DNA of 44,333 bases from Bacteroides sp. (lineage in GTDB: Bacteria > Bacteroidota > Bacteroidia > Bacteroidales > Muribaculaceae): assembly GCA_014803765.1 (NCBI GenBank), contig JAAVBC010000023.1:1-44333 (forward strand). The letters are read 5' to 3'. This document shows, in pieces, positions 25,818 to 33,265 of this stretch. The number at the start of each line of letters is the position of its first letter. The stretch's first letter is position 1. The position numbers and the translations under genes were made by a program. The notes beneath the pieces are model-generated. The model saw nothing but the letters and a program-made list of their open reading frames with translations. It was not told the DNA's origin and searched no databases.

Positions 25818-26766
25818 CAGTATCCTTGTGTTTATCTGATTTTTTGAGAGTGGAAATCAGTCGGTCGGAGAGGTTATTCAGTTTATCTTTTTCAAGAAGG
25901 GTTTCAACAAGGTTTTGAGGCAGATGATTGTAGCCGTATTTAAGCCCGAGAAGTCCGAGAGCAAGGGCGGCATTAGTGTCGGCGTCCCCTGCATATTCGA
26001 TGATGTTGTAGAGCGCGGTCTCAGGATTATCGTGATGCCATAAAGTCCATAAAGCAGCCCCCATGGCCTTGCGCGAATACCAGAACGTTTCCTCGTCATC
26101 AAGGCTGAAATCAGCAAGAGAACCTGAACGAGCGGTCTCCAGATAGGGTATGACAGTTTCGTCAAGGCGTTTGGCAATCCCCATCAATAGGTCGAATTTG
26201 GCTTCACGACGATACCATAATAATTCGTGAGCCATAACTCCTATCACGACAGCAGACGTGACACATCGCGAATTAGGATGCGTCATCTTGCAATTTTGAA
26301 TGACGTGTTCTTCCTTGAAATTCGGCCAGAGACCCAGCAAGAGTGCCCGCCCGAGAGCTTCATTATGGGCATCATCGTGTCCTCTGCCGGTGTAAATCCG
26401 CTGTGCTGTAGCGATTGGATCCTTTGCGAAATCCGGGTCTTGAATTATTAGTCGCAGATGCGGACCACAATCGAAATCAGTTGATGTCTCATACCATTCC
26501 TTGAGTCTTCGCGCGTAATCGAGGTGATCGATGTCTGATTTCTCAATCATGCTTTCAGCGAGGATTTCAATGAAGCGGGTGTCAGCCGTGTAGTCACCCT
26601 TACGCCATTGACTTCTGTGGGCATCGCGAATTATCTGCTTGTATTCGCGTAACCCGTCGGGATAACGCACTTTTGCCTCCTGACGAGTCATAAATTCAGT
26701 GCCCAGCCCGAGAGCATCCCCTATGGCATAACCGAAAATGCATCCTTTGATTTTGTTTTCGAACAT
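25810..26766 (-). CDS. ADP-ribosylglycohydrolase (DraG/ARH) family protein
   Basis: A 318-residue protein of the all-helical ADP-ribosylglycohydrolase fold, which removes ADP-ribose from proteins or nucleic acids using two magnesium ions. The first part reads KGCIFGYAIGDALG. The usual C-terminal metal motif is present as GDADTNAAL (D261, D263, T264). The N-terminal motif, normally TDDT, is TADT at 60-63, so one of the two aspartates is an alanine. The family is broad and this change may reflect another substrate or reduced activity. It is cotranscribed with menA by overlap, a pairing I cannot explain functionally. Confidence 0.82.
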   Translation of the reverse strand: MFENKIKGCIFGYAIGDALGLGTEFMTRQEAKVRYPDGLREYKQIIRDAHRSQWRKGDYTADTRFIEILAESMIEKSDIDHLDYARRLKEWYETSTDFDCGPHLRLIIQDPDFAKDPIATAQRIYTGRGHDDAHNEALGRALLLGLWPNFKEEHVIQNCKMTHPNSRCVTSAVVIGVMAHELLWYRREAKFDLLMGIAKRLDETVIPYLETARSGSLADFSLDDEETFWYSRKAMGAALWTLWHHDNPETALYNIIEYAGDADTNAALALGLLGLKYGYNHLPQNLVETLLEKDKLNNLSDRLISTLKKSDKHKDTDE

Positions 26767-26977
26767 GAAGTTTGGAGAGTTAGTTAGTTTGAAATATGTC
26801 GTAAGAAATATGGCAGTTCAAACCATATTCTTCAACCAACGCAAATTTAACAAAAAATATTTATAAATCCCATAAAAATCTTTTAAGAATTTTAAACGTT
26901 ATAAACTAAGATGGTGTCTAATGCTTGAAAAAGTATCAGAAATTGGAGGAATATGATAATAATGAAAAATAAATAAT

Positions 26978-27835
26978 ATGAAAAGTCAGTTGAAAAAGTC
27001 GGTTGGAGCTTTTGCTCTTGCCGTATTCGCAGTTTTGGGTTCGGGCAATGCGTATGCTCAGTCTCTTTCGGATCTTCTGGGAGGAACTCTGGGGAGCACA
27101 TTGGGTAACGTGGTTGAAGGAGTTTTCACTAAGTCGGATCTTAGTGTGGATGATATTGCCGGGGAATGGACCAGTCAGGGTTCAGCAGTTAGCTTCCAGG
27201 GTGATAATTTCCTGAAAAAAGCAGGTGGTCTGGCGGCTGCCGGAGTTGTAGAAAGCAAGCTCAACCCCTACTACGAGAAGGTAGGTCTCGACGGAGCCGT
27301 GCTGACAGTGAAGGATGACGGCACATTTAGTCTTAAAGCTAAGAAATTCTCCATGTCAGGCACATTGGAAAGTAACGGCGATGGCACCTTTACATTTAAT
27401 TTCAAGGCATTCGGCAAGATTTCGTTAGGTAAAGTGAAGACTTACGTCCAGAAGTCTGGCAAGAATATGGATGTGATGTTTGATGCCACAAAGCTTAAAT
27501 CTTTGCTTTCCGGAGTCGCTTCAGTGACCGGCATCAGCATGGCAAAGACAGCGGCAAGCGTTCTTGATTCCTATGACGGAATGTGTGTGGGTTTCAAGAT
27601 GTCGAAGACCGGAGAGGTTGAATCGACCAAACCGCAGAGTTCTTCATCCGCCGGCGCTTCAAGCGTAAAAGATGCCCTTGGCAAGATTCTCGGAGGCAGC
27701 TCCTCGTCCTCATCCTCAGCTACCGAATCCGAACCGGCTGCAGCTGAACCGGAGACTTCAACCTCAGAGCCTACGAAAGCAAATCCCGATAAAACTTCTG
27801 TAAGCAATGCTCTGAAAAACATCTTCGGAAAGTAA
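26978..27835 (+). CDS. Exported DUF4923 (lipocalin-like) protein
   Basis: A 285-residue protein with a signal peptide ending near AYA (residue 27). Residues about 50-205 fit the DUF4923 lipocalin-like family of Bacteroidota, recognised by GEWTSQGSAVSF, KLNPYYEKVGLDGAVLT and a series of beta-strands. Residues about 218-275 are a Ser/Ala/Glu-rich low-complexity tail. The function is unknown; the fold suggests binding of a hydrophobic ligand in the periplasm. The 211-base upstream gap has no recognisable -7 box. It ends at a long bidirectional hairpin shared with ribE. Confidence 0.75.
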   Translation: MKSQLKKSVGAFALAVFAVLGSGNAYAQSLSDLLGGTLGSTLGNVVEGVFTKSDLSVDDIAGEWTSQGSAVSFQGDNFLKKAGGLAAAGVVESKLNPYYEKVGLDGAVLTVKDDGTFSLKAKKFSMSGTLESNGDGTFTFNFKAFGKISLGKVKTYVQKSGKNMDVMFDATKLKSLLSGVASVTGISMAKTAASVLDSYDGMCVGFKMSKTGEVESTKPQSSSSAGASSVKDALGKILGGSSSSSSSATESEPAAAEPETSTSEPTKANPDKTSVSNALKNIFGK

Positions 27836-27873
27836 TATCGGCTATATAAGAATCAGATAATAATAATCAGATA

Positions 27874-27929
27874 ACGTAAAAAGAAATCAGGGCGCTTGCT
27901 ATAGTAAGCGACCTGATTCTTTTTTACGT
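27874..27929. terminator. Bidirectional terminator between DUF4923 gene and ribE
   Basis: A nearly perfect long inverted repeat starting ACGTAAAAAG at 27874 and ending CTTTTTTACGT at 27929 encloses a G+C-rich inner stem (CAGG-GCGCTT with AAGCGACCTG). A- and T-runs on the two sides let it stop transcription from both convergent genes. Confidence 0.9.
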
Positions 27930-27946
27930 TGTCGAGGAAAGCGTCT

Positions 27947-28558
27947 TTACTCCTTGATGAGTCCGGAGATGCGTGCAATATATTTTCCGATGATGTCGAA
28001 TTCGAGATTCACCTTTGTGCCGGGTTCAATGCGGCAGAAATTGGTGTGCTCAAATGTATAGGGGATAATTGCAACACGGAAAGAGTCTTTCTCTGAATCG
28101 CACACCGTCAGGCTCACTCCATTCACAGTTACTGAACCCTTTTCGACAGTGACATATCCTTTGGCAGCCAACTCCGGAGAAAAGGGATATTGGAATTTGA
28201 AATATGTCGAGCCGTCGGCATCCTCCTTGCCAATGCATTCTGCCGTGCAGTCTACGTGCCCCTGGACTATATGTCCGTCGAGTCTGCCGTCAATCTTCAT
28301 TGAGCGTTCGAGATTTACGAGGTCGCCTATCTTGAGGTCGCCCAGGTTTGAGCGGTCGAGAGTCTCGCGTATGGCGGTCACTGTGTAGCGATTGCCGGGA
28401 AGGAGTTCTACGACTGTGAGGCACACTCCGTTATGAGCCACACTTTGATCGATATGAAGTTCATCGGCAAAGGGACACTCAAGAGTGATATGGAGATTTT
28501 CCTTGTCTGCGCGTAGGTCGACTACTTTTGCGGCATCTTCTACTATTCCTGAAAACAT
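27947..28558 (-). CDS. ribE: Riboflavin synthase alpha subunit
   Basis: A 203-residue enzyme that converts two 6,7-dimethyl-8-ribityllumazine molecules to riboflavin. It starts MFSGIVEDA, the family signature start, and has two repeated lumazine-binding halves (about 1-97 and 98-195), each with a VxLTV motif (NGVCLTVVE and NGVSLTVCD). It stands alone, not in a rib operon, and I see no FMN riboswitch. An 18-base direct repeat lies just upstream. Confidence 0.95.
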   Translation of the reverse strand: MFSGIVEDAAKVVDLRADKENLHITLECPFADELHIDQSVAHNGVCLTVVELLPGNRYTVTAIRETLDRSNLGDLKIGDLVNLERSMKIDGRLDGHIVQGHVDCTAECIGKEDADGSTYFKFQYPFSPELAAKGYVTVEKGSVTVNGVSLTVCDSEKDSFRVAIIPYTFEHTNFCRIEPGTKVNLEFDIIGKYIARISGLIKE

Positions 28559-28563
28559 ACTTT

Positions 28564-28600
28564 AATTCATTAAAGGGTTGAGAATTCATTAAAGGGTTGA
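28564..28600. repeat. Perfect 18-base direct repeat upstream of ribE
   Basis: AATTCATTAAAGGGTTGA occurs at 28564-28581 and again at 28583-28600 with one base between. It begins six bases before the ribE start on the minus strand, in the likely leader. A 7-bp inverted repeat (28603-28609 with 28630-28636) follows. Whether it is a regulatory site or a chance duplication cannot be told. Confidence 0.85.
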
Positions 28601-28692
28601 ACCCCGACATTTTCAGAGAGAAAAATAATTGTCGGGTGATAATTTATTGGCAAAAATAATGCCATTCTACATAATTGCCAAGAATAATTTGT

Positions 28693-28700
28693 TATATTTG
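28693..28700 (+). promoter_or_regulatory. Promoter -7 box for glgB
   Basis: TATATTTG fits TAnnTTTG, 110 bases before the glgB start. The -33 region is weak (ATTG at 28674 is too close). Just after the probable start point, 28708-28716 and 28726-28735 can form a hairpin with one bulge. Confidence 0.55.
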
Positions 28701-28810
28701 CAGAGTGGGGCAATGAAAAATATTGTCATTTGCCCGGGTCTGCGCATATTTCTGCAGCAGACAAGAAGATAAAATACGAAGAAGAATAACCCGAAAGAAA
28801 AACTCTCTTC

Positions 28811-30904
28811 ATGGCTAAACAACTGAATATATTAAGAAACGACCCCTGGCTTGAGCCTTATGCTCCGGCTATAGAAGGGCGTCACGAAGATGTAGTCCGA
28901 AAACTTCATCAGCTCACATCCCATACCGGAGGAAGTCTTGTGGAATTTGCTAATGCCTATAAATATTATGGGCTTCATCATCTGCCGAAGGGTGGATGGG
29001 TGTTTCGCGAATACGCGCCGAATGCCACAGGGATTACCCTTATCGGCACTTTCAACGATTGGACTCCCACTCCGGAATACTCCCTCAATAAAAATGCTGC
29101 CGGAGTCTGGGAAGTGGAACTTCCGGAGGATGCGCTTCATGACGGCGATCTTTTCAAAATGTTTGTGGAGTGGGACGGAGGAAGCGGCGAGCGAATACCG
29201 GCGTATGCTACCCGCGTGGTTCAGGATGAACAGACTAAGATATTCTCCGCGCAGGTCTATGCTCCCAAGCACCCCTATAAATTTAAGGTAAAGAATTTCC
29301 GCCCGGATGTCGAACCGCTTCTGATATATGAATGTCATATCGGCATGGCACAGAATGAGGAGAAAGTGGGGAGCTATGAGGAGTTCCGCACAAAGACTCT
29401 TCCGCGCATTGCCAAGGATGGCTATAACGCTATTCAGATTATGGCGATTCAGGAGCATCCCTATTATGGTTCGTTCGGCTATCACGTAAGCAGCTTTTAT
29501 GCCGCCTCCTCGCGCTTCGGCACTCCTGATGACCTTAAGCGTCTGATAGATGATGCCCATTCGCTGGGAATCGCTGTGATTATGGATATAGTCCATTCCC
29601 ACGCCGTAAAGAATGAAGTGGAGGGGCTTGGCAGACTTGACGGATCCTACGACCTCTATTTCTACGGGGATGGTCGGCGCGAACATCCCGCCTGGGATTC
29701 CCTGCTCTTTGACTATGGGAAGGACAGTGTGTTGCATTTTCTCCTTTCCAATTGCAAATTCTGGCTGGAAGAATATAAATTCGATGGCTTCCGCTTTGAT
29801 GGAGTGACATCAATGTTATATTATGATCATGGTCTGGGCAAAGCGTTCGGGGGCTATGGCGATTATTACGACGGCAATGAAGATCCGAATGCGTTGACAT
29901 ATCTGACACTTGCTAATATCCTGATTCATGAGGTCAATCCTTACGCTGTCACTATCGCGGAGGAAATGAGCGGTATGCCCGGACTGGCAGTCAAGTTTGC
30001 CGACGGCGGCATGGGATTCGACTATCGAATGGCGATGGGTGTGCCGGATTATTGGATTAAGATGATAAAGGAGAAAAAGGATGAAGACTGGCATCCGACC
30101 TCTATTTTCTGGGAGCTGACCAACCGCCGCGCAGATGAGAAGACAATCAGCTACTGCGAGAGTCACGACCAGGCGCTCGTCGGCGATAAAACTATAATTT
30201 TCCGACTCATAGACAAGGAGATGTATTGGCACATGATGGATGGTGACAATAATTTCATGGTGGAGCGCGGAGTCGCCCTTCATAAGATGATACGCCTTGT
30301 CACGCTTGCCACTATCAATGGCGGCTATCTGAACTTCATGGGGAATGAGTTCGGACATCCGGAATGGATTGACTTCCCGCGCGAGGGCAACGGCTGGAGC
30401 TATAAATATGCGCGTCGTCAGTGGGATCTCGTGGATCGTGAAGATTTGAAGTATAAGTATCTCAATCGCTTCGACAATGCAATGATTGAACTTGTCAGCA
30501 GGCAGTTCGGCTTTGAGAACCTTCCGGTAGAGAAACTCTGGGAGAAGGATGACGACCAGATCCTGGCTTTCCGTCGTGGAGATCTTATCTTTGTGTTTAA
30601 CTGGAGCCCAAACAAATCCATCAGCGATTATGGATTCCTTGCTCCGGCAGGAGAGTATGAGGTCGTGCTGGATTCGGATTCCAAGGAATTCGGGGGCTAT
30701 GGATTGGTGGATGATTCCGTCAGCCACTTCACGATGCCCGATCCTCTCTACACACCTGCCGGAAAGGGATGGCTCAAGATGTATCTTCCGGCGCGAACTG
30801 CTCAGGTCTTGCGGATGAAACGCCCGGAACCCGTAAGGAAGAAACGCGCGACGAAGACTACTGCCGAAAGGGTCGTAGAGCATAAAACAACTGCTAAAAA
30901 ATAA
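28811..30904 (+). CDS. glgB: 1,4-alpha-glucan branching enzyme
   Basis: A 697-residue GH13 enzyme that makes alpha-1,6 branches in glycogen. An N-terminal CBM48-like domain (WVFREYAPNAT, FNDW) leads into the catalytic barrel with DIVHSH, the nucleophile in FDGFRFDGV (D330), the acid in TIAEEMSG (E384) and SHDQ (H452/D453). Sequence style is that of the eukaryote-like branching enzymes (GH13 subfamily 8), which some Bacteroidota have. The last 25 residues form a lysine/arginine-rich tail (KKRATKTTAERVV) that is not part of the fold. It has its own promoter and precedes cmk by 71 bases. Confidence 0.95.
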   Translation: MAKQLNILRNDPWLEPYAPAIEGRHEDVVRKLHQLTSHTGGSLVEFANAYKYYGLHHLPKGGWVFREYAPNATGITLIGTFNDWTPTPEYSLNKNAAGVWEVELPEDALHDGDLFKMFVEWDGGSGERIPAYATRVVQDEQTKIFSAQVYAPKHPYKFKVKNFRPDVEPLLIYECHIGMAQNEEKVGSYEEFRTKTLPRIAKDGYNAIQIMAIQEHPYYGSFGYHVSSFYAASSRFGTPDDLKRLIDDAHSLGIAVIMDIVHSHAVKNEVEGLGRLDGSYDLYFYGDGRREHPAWDSLLFDYGKDSVLHFLLSNCKFWLEEYKFDGFRFDGVTSMLYYDHGLGKAFGGYGDYYDGNEDPNALTYLTLANILIHEVNPYAVTIAEEMSGMPGLAVKFADGGMGFDYRMAMGVPDYWIKMIKEKKDEDWHPTSIFWELTNRRADEKTISYCESHDQALVGDKTIIFRLIDKEMYWHMMDGDNNFMVERGVALHKMIRLVTLATINGGYLNFMGNEFGHPEWIDFPREGNGWSYKYARRQWDLVDREDLKYKYLNRFDNAMIELVSRQFGFENLPVEKLWEKDDDQILAFRRGDLIFVFNWSPNKSISDYGFLAPAGEYEVVLDSDSKEFGGYGLVDDSVSHFTMPDPLYTPAGKGWLKMYLPARTAQVLRMKRPEPVRKKRATKTTAERVVEHKTTAKK

Positions 30905-30975
30905 GGTTGCGGCAGAGTGTGAATGTAAAGAAATCATACAAACGTAAAAACATTTAGAAAGAAGAAAAAAACTTC

Positions 30976-31671
30976 ATGGAGATGAAGAAGATAATAGTGG
31001 CGATAGATGGATATTCATCTTCGGGAAAGAGTACTATGGCACGTCAGTTGGCACGTGAGATCGGTTATCTTTACGTCGATAGCGGCGCTATGTATCGCGC
31101 AGTGACGCTTTACGCTTTGCGTCATGGACTTGCCTCACCTGAAAAAGGGGTGGATGTGGAAGCGCTCGTCAAGGCGCTCCCGGAGATTAATGTGAGTTTC
31201 TCACTCGCTGCCGATGGCACCCAACATACGATGCTGAACGGAGAGGATGTGGAACGCGAAATCCGATTGATGGAAGTCTCTGACATGGTCAGCCCCGTCT
31301 CGGTGATTCCCGAAGTGCGCCGGCGTCTGACAGCACTTCAGCAGAGCTATGGCGTAGATAAAGGAATCGTGATGGACGGAAGGGATATCGGCACTACCGT
31401 ATTTCCCGATGCGGAGATGAAAGTATTCGTCGATGCCTCTCCTGAAGTGCGCGCGCAGAGAAGAGTGGATGAGCTTAAAGCCAAAGGGGAAGAGGTGAAT
31501 TATGAAGAAGTGTTGTATAATGTATGTGAACGCGATCGAATTGACACAACGCGAAAGGAGTCGCCACTTCGTAAGGCAGAGGATGCGCTTCTGCTCAATA
31601 ATGACGAGATGACTCGTGAGGAACAGATGGCATGGCTGCTGGATAATTTCAAAAGAATAGCGGGCGAGTAA
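30976..31671 (+). CDS. cmk: Cytidylate kinase
   Basis: A 231-residue nucleoside monophosphate kinase that phosphorylates CMP and dCMP. The P-loop is GYSSSGKS at 12-19. VDSGAMYRAVTLYAL and MDGRDIGTTVFPDA are the substrate-binding signatures. The Met at residue 3 (MKKIIVAIDG) is an equally plausible start. Its TAA overlaps the ispH ATG by one base (TAATG), so the pair is translationally coupled. Confidence 0.95.
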   Translation: MEMKKIIVAIDGYSSSGKSTMARQLAREIGYLYVDSGAMYRAVTLYALRHGLASPEKGVDVEALVKALPEINVSFSLAADGTQHTMLNGEDVEREIRLMEVSDMVSPVSVIPEVRRRLTALQQSYGVDKGIVMDGRDIGTTVFPDAEMKVFVDASPEVRAQRRVDELKAKGEEVNYEEVLYNVCERDRIDTTRKESPLRKAEDALLLNNDEMTREEQMAWLLDNFKRIAGE

Positions 31672-32561
31672 TGGAACGCAGAATTGAGATTGATTCAGAT
31701 TCCGGTTTCTGCTTCGGGGTTGTCACTGCAATACGCAAGGCTGAAGAGGCGCTCGAAGAGTCGGGGACTCTATATTGTCTGGGCGACATAGTCCATAATG
31801 CTGCTGAGGTGGAACGTTTGCGCAAAAAGGGATTGGTCACTATAACCCATGCAGATCTGGAGAACCTCCACGGAGTGAAAGTTCTCCTGAGGGCTCACGG
31901 CGAACCCCCGTCGACGTATGAGACGGCAAAGCGTAACGGAATTGAGATTATTGATGCGACGTGTCCTGTAGTCCTTCAGTTGCAACGCCGTATAAAGGCA
32001 TCCGCAGCCGAAGGGGAGGAGGGACGCGAAGATCCGCTGATACTGATTTATGGCAAGCCCGGGCATGCGGAGGTCAACGGGCTTGTCGGTCAGACTGCCG
32101 GGAAAGCGATTGTTATCACTGAAGTGAGCGATCTCGATATAATTGATTTCCGGAAAGATATACGCCTTTATTCCCAGACGACTAAGTCGCTCTCCGGCTT
32201 CCGCGAGATGGTGGAGGAGATAAATAAGCGGCGCGAGATGATACCTGATGAGGAGCGCGGCGACTTCCAATGGTTTGATACTATATGCCGGCAGGTTGCC
32301 AACCGGATGGATAAGATTCGTGATTTTGCGGCGACGCATGATGTCGTAATCTTCGTCAGCGGCGCCAAGAGCAGTAATGGAAAAGTGCTTTATTCGGAAT
32401 GTCTGTCCGTTAATCCTTCGACTCATCTGATTTCGGAAGTGAAGGAACTTAATCCCGAATGGCTTAAGGGCGCAACTTCAATAGGGATTTGCGGCGCCAC
32501 CTCAACGCCACGCTGGCTGATGGCTGACGTCGCATTAAAAATAGGAACGTATGCTGAATGA
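31671..32561 (+). CDS. ispH: 4-hydroxy-3-methylbut-2-enyl diphosphate reductase
   Basis: A 296-residue iron-sulfur enzyme for the last step of the MEP isoprenoid pathway, giving IPP and DMAPP. The three cluster cysteines are C14 (SGFCFGV), C98 (DATCPVV) and C206 (DTICRQ), and the family elements LRAHGEPP and YSQTT are present. It is placed between cmk and tadA with overlapping ends, a layout common in Bacteroidales. Confidence 0.96.
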   Translation: MERRIEIDSDSGFCFGVVTAIRKAEEALEESGTLYCLGDIVHNAAEVERLRKKGLVTITHADLENLHGVKVLLRAHGEPPSTYETAKRNGIEIIDATCPVVLQLQRRIKASAAEGEEGREDPLILIYGKPGHAEVNGLVGQTAGKAIVITEVSDLDIIDFRKDIRLYSQTTKSLSGFREMVEEINKRREMIPDEERGDFQWFDTICRQVANRMDKIRDFAATHDVVIFVSGAKSSNGKVLYSECLSVNPSTHLISEVKELNPEWLKGATSIGICGATSTPRWLMADVALKIGTYAE

Positions 32562-33012
32562 GACTGATGAAGAGCGCGATGAGCGATATATGCTGATGGC
32601 GCTGCAGGAAGCTGAGATAGCTGCGGAGGAGGGGGAAGTGCCTGTCGGGGCTGTCGTTGTATGCAACGGCAAAGTGATAGCGCGTACCCATAATCTTACG
32701 GAGCGTCTGCGGGATGTCACCGCACACGCCGAGATGCAGGCGATCACCTCGGCTTCCGAGCATCTGAACGGGAAGTATCTTCCGGAGTGTACGCTTTACG
32801 TCACTCTGGAACCGTGTCCGATGTGTGCCGCCGCGCTGCGTTGGGCTCAGATCGGCAGAGTGGTCTTCGGAGCCTCTGATCCCAAACGCGGTTATCGCAC
32901 CGTGTATAAAAATCCCGCGGATGCGTTTCATCCGCGCACAGAGCTGAGAGAAGGAGTGCTTGCAGCCGAGGCGGTCGCTATCATGCAGTCGTTCTTCAGA
33001 AAGAGGAGGTAA
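32551..33012 (+). CDS. tadA: tRNA-specific adenosine deaminase
   Basis: A 153-residue zinc deaminase that converts A34 to inosine in tRNA-Arg(ACG). The zinc site is HAEMQAI (H59, E61) and PCPMC (C89, C92). The first eleven bases overlap the end of ispH. I see no strong terminator in the 253-base gap that follows, which contains the promoter of the next operon. Confidence 0.94.
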   Translation: MLNETDEERDERYMLMALQEAEIAAEEGEVPVGAVVVCNGKVIARTHNLTERLRDVTAHAEMQAITSASEHLNGKYLPECTLYVTLEPCPMCAAALRWAQIGRVVFGASDPKRGYRTVYKNPADAFHPRTELREGVLAAEAVAIMQSFFRKRR

Positions 33013-33167
33013 GGGGGCTTTACATCCCTCCGGGCGCGATGGATAAATAAGGGTGTAAATGTGCCAATTTGGCAAATTTTTACATTTAAAATGCAGTGAA
33101 TTTTGGTGATATTTCCACAATTGTGGGCGATATTGCCAAATTTTTATGTATATTGGGGATATTCTTT

Positions 33168-33175
33168 TAACTTTG
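33168..33175 (+). promoter_or_regulatory. Promoter -7 box for the DUF4493 lipoprotein operon
   Basis: TAACTTTG fits TAnnTTTG, with a TATG at 33145-33148 in the -33 position at 19-base spacing. The first gene starts 90 bases downstream. The preceding region (33058-33150) is A+T-rich with repeated short GCCAAATTTTT-like stretches at 33132 and a similar one at 33063. Confidence 0.6.
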
Positions 33176-33265
33176 CATCGTTTTTGGGGAAGAAAATCCT
33201 TTGGATAATTCCCGGGAAAAGCTAACGTTTATCTGAAAAATCTAACTAATTAACAACATAACATT

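Noticed and set aside
27947..28810. FMN riboswitch upstream of ribE
   Set aside because: The leader is short and lacks the conserved multi-stem FMN aptamer pattern; only a direct repeat and a small hairpin are visible.
29816..30937. Long open frame antisense to glgB (373 codons)
   Set aside because: glgB is unmistakable on the other strand and the antisense product has no recognisable features.
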